Shown: positions 9,425-19,148, counted from the stretch's first letter. The stretch: 64,000 nucleotides of DNA from Pseudonocardia cypriaca (GCF_006717045.1 NZ_VFPH01000002.1:1736001-1800000), one strand, 5' to 3'. Translations and numbers: made by a program. Notes: a model not told the origin generated them from the sequence alone.

Positions 9425-11254
9425 TCACCTCACGACGATCACGACGAGGGCCAGGACCGCGAGCGCAGCGGCCGCCTGGGCGTAGTACTGGTGGACCTGC
9501 CCGGTCTGGGGACGCCGGGCGAGCCTGCCGAGCGCCCGCGCGCCGTCGGCGATGCCGCGCACCGCGCCGTCGACGGCCCCTTCGCCACGCCGGTCGAGCC
9601 CGCGCGCCAGCGCCACGGTCCCCCTCGCCAGCGCGTTCACGGCCCCGTCGAGCACGTCGTCGAAGCGGGCGAGGGCCCTGGCCAGGACGAGCACCGGCCG
9701 CACGACAACGGCATGCGCGAGCCGCTCCACCCCGAGCCAGGACGCGAGCAGCGGCGGGGCGCCGATCCGGCGGCCCGCCAAGCGCCAGGTGACGGCGGCA
9801 GCGGCGACTGCGAGGCCTCCGGACAGAAGTTCAGGAAAGTGGCTTTCCTGAACTTCGAGCTCCCACAGGCCCGGCGCCCGGGCGAGCACCGGGATCCCGA
9901 GCAGGGCCGCGAGCGCAGCGAGCCCGCTCAGCGGCAACACCCCGTTCCGACGAACGGCGCGTTCGTCGGTACCTATCCGACGAACGCGCCGCTCGTCGGA
10001 AGGGGGCGGGGCCTCGGGCTGCCAGATCCACCACACCGCCTTCGCGCTGTAGACCGCCGAGATCACCGCCGCAACCAGGCCGACGACGTAGAGGGCGGTG
10101 CTCTGCTCCAGTGCCGCGGCCAGGACGAGGTCCTTCGTCACCCACAGGGAGAGCGGGGGGAGGCCGGCCAGGGAGGCCGCGCCCACCGTGAACGTCACGC
10201 CGACGAGGGGGTAGCGCCGCGCTGCCCCGCGCAGCTCGCCGAGCTGCTTCGTCGCGAGCAGGACGAGCCAGGCACCCGCGCCGAGGAAGAGCAGGCTCTT
10301 GGTGGCGGCGTGTGCCACCAGCTGCAGCGCCCCGCCTGCCACGCCGCCGACGCCCGCGGCGAGCACCATGAACCCGATCTGCGCGCAGGTCGACGCCGCC
10401 AGCAGCTGCTTGAGGTCGGTCTGCGCCACCGCGACCAGCCCCATCAGCAGGGCCGTCGCCGCGCCGACCCATGCCACGGTCGGGGCGGCCCACCCGGATG
10501 CCGCGAGCAGCGGCGCCAGCCGCAGCAGCAGGTACGCCCCGGCCGCGACCATCGTGGCCGAGTGCAGGAGCGCCGAGACCGGGCTCGGTCCGCGCATCGC
10601 CTGCGACAGCCAGAAGCTGAACGGCAGCTGCGCCGACTTCCCGAGCGCCGCGACGACCAGCCCGGCGGCGACGACGTGCAGCCAGGGCCCCCGCGCGGCA
10701 GGCAGGTCGGCGAGTGCCAGGGAGCCGATGCCGCCCGCGAGCGCGGCCCCGGCCGCGACGTAGAGGCCGACGTCGGCCAGCCGCGTGGTGAGGAAGGCCG
10801 TGTGCGCGGCGAGCACCGACTCCGGCTCCCGCCACCGGTACGCGACGAGCGCCCAGCTCATCGCGCCCATGACCTCCCAGGCCATGAGCAGGACGGCCAG
10901 CGTGGTGGCGGTGACCGTCACCAGCATCGCCCCGGCGAACAGCAGCATGAACCCGACGAACCGCGCGGTCCGCAGCTCCGCCTCGCCGGCCGCGAAGGCA
11001 AGCACGGCGAGCGTCGCTCCGGCGACGGTGACGACCATCAGCGCGGAGAGCCCGTCGACCGCCAGCCCGGCGCGGATCCCGGCCACGAGCGGCGCGTCGA
11101 CGGCCGGGCGGGTGCTCGCCGCGATGATCGCGAGGGCCAGCGCGGCGGCCGCGACCAGCAGGCCGGCGGCCGGCGCGACGCGATCGGCCCGGCGACCCGC
11201 CAGGGAGAGCCCGGCGCCCCCGAGCAGCGGCACCGCGACCAGCCACCAGAGCAT
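9425..11254 (-). CDS. nuoL: NADH-quinone oxidoreductase subunit L, antiporter-like
   Basis: This 609-residue distal antiporter-like subunit has AWEVMGAMSWALVAYRW (channel Glu) and GKSAQLPFSFWL followed by GPSPVSALLHSATMVAAG (channel Lys and helix break), so the conducting residues look intact. The C-terminal third is unusual. Residues about 418-436 (SDERRVRRIGTDERAVRR) are encoded by a 53 bp dispersed palindromic element, and residues about 466-476 by a separate 13 bp perfect inverted repeat. Both are read in frame without a stop. The final hydrophobic helix near the C-terminus would correspond to the anchor after the lateral helix. ATG 11254 lies 4 bases after the nuoK stop. Confidence 0.95.
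   Translation of the reverse strand: MLWWLVAVPLLGGAGLSLAGRRADRVAPAAGLLVAAAALALAIIAASTRPAVDAPLVAGIRAGLAVDGLSALMVVTVAGATLAVLAFAAGEAELRTARFVGFMLLFAGAMLVTVTATTLAVLLMAWEVMGAMSWALVAYRWREPESVLAAHTAFLTTRLADVGLYVAAGAALAGGIGSLALADLPAARGPWLHVVAAGLVVAALGKSAQLPFSFWLSQAMRGPSPVSALLHSATMVAAGAYLLLRLAPLLAASGWAAPTVAWVGAATALLMGLVAVAQTDLKQLLAASTCAQIGFMVLAAGVGGVAGGALQLVAHAATKSLLFLGAGAWLVLLATKQLGELRGAARRYPLVGVTFTVGAASLAGLPPLSLWVTKDLVLAAALEQSTALYVVGLVAAVISAVYSAKAVWWIWQPEAPPPSDERRVRRIGTDERAVRRNGVLPLSGLAALAALLGIPVLARAPGLWELEVQESHFPELLSGGLAVAAAAVTWRLAGRRIGAPPLLASWLGVERLAHAVVVRPVLVLARALARFDDVLDGAVNALARGTVALARGLDRRGEGAVDGAVRGIADGARALGRLARRPQTGQVHQYYAQAAAALAVLALVVIVVR
9827..9855. repeat. Perfect 13 bp inverted repeat inside nuoL
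   Basis: Arms at 9827-9839 (AAGTTCAGGAAAG) and 9843-9855 are exact reverse complements with a TGG loop. It lies inside the nuoL coding frame, about 90 bp from a second, unrelated palindromic element. A similar but weaker GAAAG/CTTTC hairpin lies at 32349-32363 between genes. Confidence 0.75.
9947..9999. repeat. 53 bp dispersed double-palindrome element, copy 1, inside nuoL
   Basis: Two palindromic halves, each beginning CCGACGAACG, are separated by TACCTAT. The left half pairs CCGACGAAC with GTTCGTCGG around a 5-base loop. The same 53 bases recur at 45635-45687 with only two substitutions. Here the element is read in frame in nuoL, giving SDERRVRRIGTDERAVRR. Confidence 0.9.
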
Positions 11255-11258
11255 CGGG

Positions 11259-11564
11259 TCAGCCCTTCAGGTCGGCGGCGTCGTCGGTCATGTCGACCTG
11301 ACGGGCGCGGTAGATGGCGGTGACGACGGCGAACCCGACCGCCATCTCGACCGCCATCGCGGTGATCACGACGACGATGAGCACCTGGCCGTCGGTGCTG
11401 CCCGGCGAGACGTAGAACCAGAACGCGGCCGCGGCGACGATGACGCCGTTCAGCATCAGCTCGAGACCCATCATCAGCATCACGATCGACTGCTGGGACA
11501 GCGCCCCGTAGAGCCCGATCGCGAACAGGCCGGCGGCGAGCAGCAGGAACAGCTGCAGGGTCAT
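11259..11564 (-). CDS. nuoK: NADH-quinone oxidoreductase subunit K
   Basis: This 101-residue protein has three transmembrane helices, the usual NuoK size. It keeps the two buried glutamates used in proton transfer: one in GLELMLNGVIV and one in AMAVEMAVGFAVV. It begins at ATG 11564 overlapping the nuoJ stop (ATGA) and ends 4 bases before nuoL. It links NuoJ/NuoA to the antiporter-like subunits. Confidence 0.95.
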   Translation of the reverse strand: MTLQLFLLLAAGLFAIGLYGALSQQSIVMLMMGLELMLNGVIVAAAAFWFYVSPGSTDGQVLIVVVITAMAVEMAVGFAVVTAIYRARQVDMTDDAADLKG

Positions 11565-12070
11565 CGTTCGTCCCCGTACCGGCCGCGGCCGGTGGACAGC
11601 AACACGGTGGCGACGATCGTGGCGAACAGGCCCACGCCGAGCGTCATCATCGTGAGCATCTGCCCGCCCATCAGCGCCTCGCCGAGCGCGAACGTCAGGT
11701 CCGGCGCGGGGCCGCCCTCGCGGACCGGCCAGTCGACGAGCAGGATCCCGGCCGCCAGCACGACGAACGTGCCGATCGCGATGGCCGCGGACCCGACCTT
11801 GTTGTGCACCATCGTCATCGGCATCAACCCGGCCGGGTTCATCATGTACATGATCATGAAGACGGCCATGATCACCATCTCGATGACCATCATCAGCGCG
11901 ATGACGACGCCGAGGTAGCCGAGCCCGAGCAGGAGCACGAGCCCGGCCACGGCGAGGAACGACGCGAGCAGCGCGAACGTCACCTGCGCCATCGAGTCCA
12001 GCCGGAACACCAGGTACCCGAACACCAGCGCGGCCGCGGCGAGCACCCAGAACAGGACGATCTCGAGCAT
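11561..12070 (-). CDS. nuoJ: NADH-quinone oxidoreductase subunit J
   Basis: This is a 169-residue NuoJ-type membrane protein with LLGLGYLGVVIALMMVIEMV, where NuoJ normally has its conserved TM3 with a pi-bulge. The segment MAVFMIMYMMNPAGLMPM is exceptionally Met-rich. The start at ATG 12070 shares one base with the nuoH stop (TGATG). The same frame stays open upstream, but that stretch reads through nuoH in the wrong frame. Confidence 0.92.
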   Translation of the reverse strand: MLEIVLFWVLAAAALVFGYLVFRLDSMAQVTFALLASFLAVAGLVLLLGLGYLGVVIALMMVIEMVIMAVFMIMYMMNPAGLMPMTMVHNKVGSAAIAIGTFVVLAAGILLVDWPVREGGPAPDLTFALGEALMGGQMLTMMTLGVGLFATIVATVLLSTGRGRYGDER

Positions 12071-13005
12071 CAGGCCCCTCCGAGCACGACCAGCGCCACG
12101 GCCAGGGCCTGCGCGATCGTCAGCGGGATCAGCACCACCCAGGCGAGCTCGACGTAGCGGTCCATCCGCACCGTCGGGAACCGGTGGCGCAGCCACAGCA
12201 GCAGCGCCAGCACCGCCGCGGTCTTGACGGCCACCCAGGCCCACGCCGGCAACAGCGGCCCCGCTCCCCCGCCGAGGAAGAGCGGCACGGCCATGGCCGC
12301 GGCGACGACGAGCAGCAACCAGCGGCCGCCCGCGAACACCAGCCGGTCGACACCCGACAGCTCGACGGCCGCGCCCCCGGCGACGTCCCGAGCCACCGGA
12401 GCGTCGAACGGGCCCCAGAAGGCCATCGCCGCCGCCGACACCAGGTACACGGCGAACGCCACCGGCATGATCACGACGAACCAGAGGTCGCGCTGGGCGT
12501 CGACGATCGTGGTGAGGCGCAGGCTCTCCGCTCCCAGCGCGGCGGTGATGATCGCGAACATGTGCGGCAGCTCGTAGGCGAGGCCCTGCGCGACGAACCG
12601 GTAGCCGCCGACGAGGCCCAGCGCGGAGTTGGAGCCCCAGCCGACCATCCACACCGCGGCCCACGCCAGCACCTCCATGGCGTTGAACCAGACGACGCCG
12701 ACCGAGAGGTCGGCCACCGGGCGCTCCCCCAACGGCAGGACCGCCGCCGCCAGCAGCGCGGCCACCGGCAGGGTGCCGCCGCCGATGCGGCCCAGCACCG
12801 TGTCGGCCGCGACCGTGCGGCGCCGCTGCCCGACGACCAGCCGGACGGCCTCACGACCCGGAGCGGCGAAGGCGGCGCGCCCGCCGGACAGCGCCGCGTC
12901 CCCCACCAGGACCAACCACGTGACGAACCCGAGCAGCACCGGCAGGAGCAGCGCCCACCACCACGGGAGCGCCGCCGGCTCCGGCACGACCGGCATCTCA
13001 CCCAT
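12070..13005 (-). CDS. nuoH: NADH-quinone oxidoreductase subunit H with altered quinone-site loop
   Basis: A complex I heel subunit of about 311 residues: WWWALLLPVLLGF at the N-terminus, then GSNSALGLVGGYRFVAQ and AYELPHMFAI where NuoH has its SNS...LG...AQ...YE helix. The cytoplasmic loop that lines the quinone chamber, normally PFD-LPEAE-ELVAG-EYSG, reads PFDAPVARDVAGGAAVELSG, so the acidic EAE cluster is lost. That agrees with the missing Fe-S partners in this operon. ATG 13005 overlaps the upstream gene by 8 bases; ATG 12996 is an alternative start. Confidence 0.92.
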   Translation of the reverse strand: MGEMPVVPEPAALPWWWALLLPVLLGFVTWLVLVGDAALSGGRAAFAAPGREAVRLVVGQRRRTVAADTVLGRIGGGTLPVAALLAAAVLPLGERPVADLSVGVVWFNAMEVLAWAAVWMVGWGSNSALGLVGGYRFVAQGLAYELPHMFAIITAALGAESLRLTTIVDAQRDLWFVVIMPVAFAVYLVSAAAMAFWGPFDAPVARDVAGGAAVELSGVDRLVFAGGRWLLLVVAAAMAVPLFLGGGAGPLLPAWAWVAVKTAAVLALLLWLRHRFPTVRMDRYVELAWVVLIPLTIAQALAVALVVLGGA

Positions 13006-14050
13006 GCCCGGCCCCCACGTGCCGCGCGTCCGGGTCCACGGCCGCAACGATCAGCCGGGCCGCCGCGAGCTCGGCTCCGACCAGCAGCTCGCCCAGCCGT
13101 TCCGCGGCGTGGTGCCCGTGCTGCGGTTCCCGCAACGGCGCCTCGATCGCGGCCAGCCGCTCCTCCAGCAGCGCCGCCACATCCGTGGGACCGGCCGGGA
13201 TGCCCCTGATCAGCCAGCGCAGGGTGCGGGACCGCCGGATGCGACGGAGCAGCACGGCCGCCCCGGTCTCGATCCGATCGCCGGAGAGCGCCGCGTCGCG
13301 CAGCCGGCGCGCCTGCCCGGCCGCGCTCGGCCAGCCGGCGACCCCCAGGAACCGGGCCAGCCCGTCGAGCTCGCGCGCCGCCGAGCTCGGCCATTCGAAC
13401 GGCACCGCGTGGCCGGCGTCCAGAACGTCGGCGGAGGCCTCCTGGATCACGTCGCCCTGCAACGTCACCCGCACGACCAGCCCCGCCGGCCAGTCCGGCA
13501 GCACCGGACCGAGCGGGACGTGCAGGCGGTCCAGCGTCAATCCGTCCCGGTCGGGCCCCAGCTCGGCCATCGGCAACCCGGCGACCGTCCCGCCGTGGCC
13601 GTGGTGGTGGTCGTGGTGCCCACCGTGGTCGACGTGGCCGGCGTGTTCGGGGGGTGCCCCGTGCTCGGCCTCGCCCCCGTGGCCGGCGTGAGCGCCCGCG
13701 TCACGGCGCGCCTCCGGCACGACGTCGGTGCGCTGGTGCCCGGCATCGGCCAGGAGCGCGGCCGCCGCGTCCAGGCGCTGGTCGACCTCCGGGGGTTCCC
13801 GCACCTCGATCCGCGCCCGCGGTGCCGGGACCTGCTCCCACACCGCCGAGACCACCGCCGCGAGCTCGGGTCCCGGCGAGCCGGCGACGGCCAGCACATC
13901 GGCGTCGGCCGGCCCGGTCGCGACCGGCCAGCCGCGGCGGGCGAGCGCGGCCTCGAGCGCGAGCCGCACGCCCGTGGCGCCGGGTACCGCGACGACGAGG
14001 ACGTGCGGCCGCCGGGCCGCGATCCGCAGCAGGAGCGCGGTCAGGTCCAC
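12998..14050 (-). CDS. Cysteine-free NuoB/NuoD-like protein with His-rich linker
   Basis: This 350-residue protein occupies the position of nuoB-C-D between nuoA and nuoH. Residues about 15-100 (HVLVVAVPGATGVRLALEAAL, then AVVSAVWEQVPAPRARI) loosely follow the order of the NuoB fold. Residues about 155-210 (MAELGPDRDGLTLDRLHVPLG, GLVVRVTLQGDVIQEA) loosely follow the NuoD N-terminus. There is no cysteine, so the N2 Fe-S cluster cannot be bound as in NuoB. Residues about 120-153 are extremely His-rich, including GGHHDHHHGHGG. GTG 14050 is chosen because GAGGGGGC precedes it and it overlaps nuoA by 10 bases, as operon genes often do. The family assignment is inference; it could be an actinobacterial accessory subunit. 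Confidence 0.6.
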   Translation of the reverse strand: MDLTALLLRIAARRPHVLVVAVPGATGVRLALEAALARRGWPVATGPADADVLAVAGSPGPELAAVVSAVWEQVPAPRARIEVREPPEVDQRLDAAAALLADAGHQRTDVVPEARRDAGAHAGHGGEAEHGAPPEHAGHVDHGGHHDHHHGHGGTVAGLPMAELGPDRDGLTLDRLHVPLGPVLPDWPAGLVVRVTLQGDVIQEASADVLDAGHAVPFEWPSSAARELDGLARFLGVAGWPSAAGQARRLRDAALSGDRIETGAAVLLRRIRRSRTLRWLIRGIPAGPTDVAALLEERLAAIEAPLREPQHGHHAAERLGELLVGAELAAARLIVAAVDPDARHVGAGHG

Positions 14051-14388
14051 CGCAGCGCCCCCTCGCGCCAGGCGTAGAGCACTCCGGCGAGCAGGATCGC
14101 GAGGAACAGGAACATCTCGATCACCGCGGCGGCTCCCACCCGCGACACGACGAGCGTCCACGGGTACATGAAGAGCATCTCCATGTCGAAGGCCAGGAAG
14201 ACCATCGTCACCGGGTACCAGCGCACGTGGAACCGGGAGACGGCGTGCTCCCCCGGCGGCAGCCCGCCGGAGAAGGCCCCGACGACGAGCGGCGGCCGCA
14301 CCGCCACCAGCGCCGCGAGCGCATACCCCGCCAGCACGAGACCGCCGGCCACGAGCAGCACCACGAGCAGCGGGCCGAACTCACCCAC
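14041..14388 (-). CDS. nuoA: NADH-quinone oxidoreductase subunit A, first gene of reduced nuo operon
   Basis: This 115-residue, three-helix protein keeps RWYPVTMVFLAFDMEMLFMY and PW, the NuoA FYxxAxxFxxFDxE block. The usual ECG motif in the first loop reads FSGGLPPGE, so its cysteine is absent. GTG 14388 has GGAGG at good spacing. It is transcribed divergently from csoR; the 134 bp gap between the genes also holds a CsoR-like box, so copper control of the nuo operon is possible but unproven. Confidence 0.92.
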   Translation of the reverse strand: MGEFGPLLVVLLVAGGLVLAGYALAALVAVRPPLVVGAFSGGLPPGEHAVSRFHVRWYPVTMVFLAFDMEMLFMYPWTLVVSRVGAAAVIEMFLFLAILLAGVLYAWREGALRWT

Positions 14389-14476
14389 GGCCGTCCCTCC
14401 TCGATACGGGTATGGGGTGTCGGATACTTGCCGATCCGAGGCCTCGTGTCCAGCCCGATCCGCAGTGGATCACCCG

Positions 14477-14498
14477 CCCCGATAGGGGGGCATAGTAT
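14477..14498. promoter_or_regulatory. CsoR-type operator candidate upstream of first csoR
   Basis: The stretch CCCCGATAGGGGGGCATAG, ending in TAT, is a GC-rich core flanked by AT steps, like known CsoR operators. It lies 25-46 bp before the csoR ATG at 14523 and within the divergent nuoA/csoR promoter region. Confidence 0.55.
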
Positions 14499-14522
14499 TC
14501 GCGCAGGGCCCGAGGAGGACGG

Positions 14523-14804
14523 ATGCACGGCTACACCGAGGACAAGGACGCATACCTCAAGCGCCTGCGGCGCATCGAAGGTCAGGTTCGCGGCATCGCG
14601 AAGATGATCGAGGGTGACAAGTACTGCATCGACGTGCTCACCCAGGTCTCAGCCGCCACGAAGGCGCTGGAAGCGGTGGCGCTCGGCCTGCTCGACGAGC
14701 ACCTGCGCCACTGCGTCGCGCAAGCCGCGGCCACCGGTGGCGAGGTCGCCGAGCAGAAGGTGGCGGAGGCGAGCGCCGCGATCGCCCGCCTCGTGAAGTC
14801 CTGA
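14523..14804 (+). CDS. csoR: Copper-sensing CsoR repressor, first copy
   Basis: This 93-residue all-helical repressor has the CsoR Cu(I) ligands Cys35 (YCIDVL), His60 and Cys64 (DEHLRHC) and the RRIEGQVRGI helix. Apo-CsoR normally represses copper export genes and Cu(I) releases it. The AGGAGG-like site CGAGGAGGAC lies just upstream of ATG 14523. It differs from the second csoR, 133 bases downstream, at only 9 of 93 positions, so this is a recent tandem duplication. Confidence 0.93.
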   Translation: MHGYTEDKDAYLKRLRRIEGQVRGIAKMIEGDKYCIDVLTQVSAATKALEAVALGLLDEHLRHCVAQAAATGGEVAEQKVAEASAAIARLVKS

Positions 14805-14823
14805 CGGGACCGTCGCGTACCGG

Positions 14824-14840
14824 TAGCCCCGAGGGGTATG
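14824..14840. promoter_or_regulatory. CsoR-type operator candidate between the csoR copies
   Basis: TAGCCCCGAGGGGTATG is a near-palindrome just after the first csoR stop. It resembles the box at 14894-14908 and may be a second site for the promoter of the downstream copper operon. Confidence 0.5.
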
Positions 14841-14893
14841 TCGGCCGGCGCCGTCGACGTGGCCGCCGTCACAGCGGACGCTTCTTGCAACGG

Positions 14894-14908
14894 TACCCCC
14901 CTAGGGTA
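14894..14908. promoter_or_regulatory. CsoR-type operator candidate upstream of second csoR
   Basis: TACCCCCCTAGGGTA is a palindromic GC core with TA ends, matching the general CsoR operator pattern. It is 30 bp before the second csoR start and would control csoR-copZ-copA. Confidence 0.65.
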
Positions 14909-14937
14909 TTGTCATCCTCGTTCGAGAGGAGCACGGC

Positions 14938-15219
14938 ATGAACGGATACGCCGAGGACAAGGACGCCTACCTCAAGCGGATGCGTCGCATCGAGGGTCAG
15001 GTCCGCGGGATCGCCAAGATGATCGAGGGCGACCAGTACTGCATCGACGTCCTCACCCAGGTCTCCGCCGCCACCAAGGCCCTCGAAGCCGTGGCGCTCG
15101 GACTGCTCGACGAGCACCTGCGGCACTGCGTCACCCAGGCCGTCGCCGAGGGCGGCCCCGTGGCGGACCAGAAGGTCGCCGAGGCGAGCGCCGCCATCGC
15201 GCGGCTGGTCAAGTCCTGA
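14938..15219 (+). CDS. csoR: Copper-sensing CsoR repressor, second copy
   Basis: This 93-residue CsoR again has Cys35, His60 and Cys64. The 9 differences from the first copy are mostly in the C-terminal third (for example A66T, T71E, E74P), leaving DNA-contact and ligand residues unchanged. AGAGGAG precedes ATG 14938. It heads the copper operon: copZ begins 20 bases after its stop. Mixed tetramers of the two products are plausible but inferred. Confidence 0.93.
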   Translation: MNGYAEDKDAYLKRMRRIEGQVRGIAKMIEGDQYCIDVLTQVSAATKALEAVALGLLDEHLRHCVTQAVAEGGPVADQKVAEASAAIARLVKS

Positions 15220-15239
15220 AACACGAGGAGGAACACCAC

Positions 15240-15446
15240 ATGAGCGAGAGCACCTACACCGTCACCGGCATGACCTGCGGCCACTGCGTCGCCTCGGTCA
15301 CCGAGGAGATCAGCGAGCTCGACGGTGTCACGGACGTCGCGGTGGACCTGCCCACCGGCGCCGTCACGGTCACCAGCACCAAGCCGCTCGACAACGCGGA
15401 CGTCCGCGCCGCAGTCGAGGAAGCCGGGTACCAGCTCGCCGGCTAG
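15240..15446 (+). CDS. copZ: Copper chaperone CopZ
   Basis: This is a 68-residue heavy-metal-associated domain with the Cu(I) motif GMTCGHC and the usual beta-alpha-beta-beta-alpha-beta length. It should carry cytosolic Cu(I) to CopA. The start at ATG 15240 follows an ACGAGGAGG site. It is followed 27 bases later by the secreted His-rich protein and then copA. Confidence 0.95.
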   Translation: MSESTYTVTGMTCGHCVASVTEEISELDGVTDVAVDLPTGAVTVTSTKPLDNADVRAAVEEAGYQLAG

Positions 15447-15473
15447 AGCCGGCCAGGAGACCAGGGACTCCAG

Positions 15474-16424
15474 ATGAACCCAATCGCGAAGCTCTCCGCC
15501 TACGGTGCGGCGCTCGTCCTGCTCGTCGCAGGTTCGTACGCCGTCGGCACCGCTGTCGGCCCCCTTCGCCACGTCGCCCCGAGCGGCGACGTGGCCACGT
15601 CCGGCGTTGAGGCCGCCGGGCACGGGGGCGCACACAGCGGCACCGTCGCGGAGGCCGCATCAGACCAGCCTGCCGGGCTGGCGTCGAGCAGGGGCGGTTA
15701 CACCCTCACGCCCACCGACCCGACGCCCGAGGCGGGATCCTTCTCCTTCCAGATCATCGGCCCGGACGGGGCGCCGGTCACCGCGTTCGACGTCGAGCAC
15801 GACAAGCGGATGCACCTGATCGTCGTGCGCCGCGACACCACCGGGTTCCAGCACGTGCACCCCGAGATGGCGCCCGACGGCACCTGGACGGTCCCGTTGA
15901 CGCTCCCCGCGGGCGGCTCGTACCGCGCGTTCGCGGACTTCGCTCCCACCGGCGGTGCGGGCACCACCCTCGGCGTCGACGTCGCCGTGCCCGGCACGTT
16001 CGAGCCGGTGCAGCACACCCCGAGCCGCACGGCCCAGGTGGACGGGTACACGGTGGAGCTCACCGGCGAGCTTGTGCCCGGCAAGGCATCCCCCGTCACC
16101 CTGACGGTCGGGAAGGACGGGCGACCGGTCACCGACCTGCAGCCGTACCTCGCCGCATACGGCCACCTGGTCGCACTGCGGGAAGGCGACCTCGCCTACC
16201 TTCACGTGCACCCCGACGGGGAGCCGGGCGACGGGGTCACCCCCGCCGGTCCGCAGATCGAGTTCGTCGCCGAGGTGCCCACCGCGGGCACGTACCGGCT
16301 CTTCCTCGATTTCCAGCACGACGGCGTGGTGCGCACGGCAGAGTTCACCGTGCCGACGGGACCGGCGGTCCCGGACGCGGTGGCCGAGGCCCCGGCCCAC
16401 GCCGATGACGGCCACGGCCACTGA
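15474..16424 (+). CDS. Membrane-anchored His-rich copper-operon protein
   Basis: This 316-residue protein has an N-terminal hydrophobic helix (residues about 7-26) without a clear cleavage site, so it is probably tethered outside the membrane. Possible metal ligands are GHGGAH near the N-terminus, FQHVHPEM (about 122-129), YLHVHPDG (about 242-249) and a C-terminal HADDGHGH. The rest is beta-rich. Its place between copZ and copA suggests periplasmic copper binding or delivery. A paralogue at 62203-63090 keeps the fold pattern but has lost both HVHP motifs. The exact family name is not known to me. Confidence 0.8.
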   Translation: MNPIAKLSAYGAALVLLVAGSYAVGTAVGPLRHVAPSGDVATSGVEAAGHGGAHSGTVAEAASDQPAGLASSRGGYTLTPTDPTPEAGSFSFQIIGPDGAPVTAFDVEHDKRMHLIVVRRDTTGFQHVHPEMAPDGTWTVPLTLPAGGSYRAFADFAPTGGAGTTLGVDVAVPGTFEPVQHTPSRTAQVDGYTVELTGELVPGKASPVTLTVGKDGRPVTDLQPYLAAYGHLVALREGDLAYLHVHPDGEPGDGVTPAGPQIEFVAEVPTAGTYRLFLDFQHDGVVRTAEFTVPTGPAVPDAVAEAPAHADDGHGH

Positions 16425-16445
16425 TCGCCAGGGAGGAGTTGGACG

Positions 16446-18671
<2,226 letters not shown>

Positions 18672-18678
18672 CCGTGAC

Positions 18679-18710
18679 GGGGTCGGCCCGGGTGCGCCCG
18701 GGCCGACCCC
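18679..18710 (+). terminator. Terminator hairpin after copA
   Basis: A perfect 14 bp stem GGGGTCGGCCCGGG, with its complement at 18697-18710, and a TGCG loop starts 8 bases after the copA stop. It has no T-tract, which is common in high-GC actinobacteria. Confidence 0.75.
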
Positions 18711-18731
18711 GGCACGGCATCATGGGGTGCG

Positions 18732-19148
18732 GTGAACACCGGGACGGGAGCATTCGCGGCGGGCGTCGTCCGCCTCGTCCTGCTGGCCATGGCCGCCACC
18801 GGCTTCCTGGCCATGCACGGTGTGGCGGCCACGGACCCCGTGGCGGGGCACATCAGCCCGCTCGACTCGCACTCGCTGATGGCGCCGGCCGAGCCCGCGA
18901 TGGTGATGCCCGCCGCCGGCGTGGAGACGGTCGCCCGGCCCGGCGACGCGGGCCATCAGCACCACGACGACGTGGCCGCCTGCGCGTTCATCCTGCTCAC
19001 GGTGCTCGCCGGCGTCGTGCTGCACTCGATCGGCGCCGCACCGGGCGGCACGCCTCCCGGCCTCTCGGCCCTGTTCGGATCGAGGTGGGCGCCACCGCGC
19101 GCCCCACCCCTCCCCCTGTTCCTCTCCCTCTGCGTGTTCCGGCTGTGA
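18732..19148 (+). CDS. DUF6153-like small membrane protein
   Basis: This 138-residue protein has an N-terminal helix (VVRLVLLAMAATGFLAMHGVA), a His cluster (GHQHHDD) followed by CAFILLTVLAGVVL, and a Pro-rich tail. The arrangement fits the actinobacterial DUF6153 proteins that sit beside DUF305 genes; that family call is from memory of the pattern. GTG 18732 is used. The DUF305 gene follows 53 bases later, so both are probably part of the metal response. Confidence 0.65.
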   Translation: MNTGTGAFAAGVVRLVLLAMAATGFLAMHGVAATDPVAGHISPLDSHSLMAPAEPAMVMPAAGVETVARPGDAGHQHHDDVAACAFILLTVLAGVVLHSIGAAPGGTPPGLSALFGSRWAPPRAPPLPLFLSLCVFRL

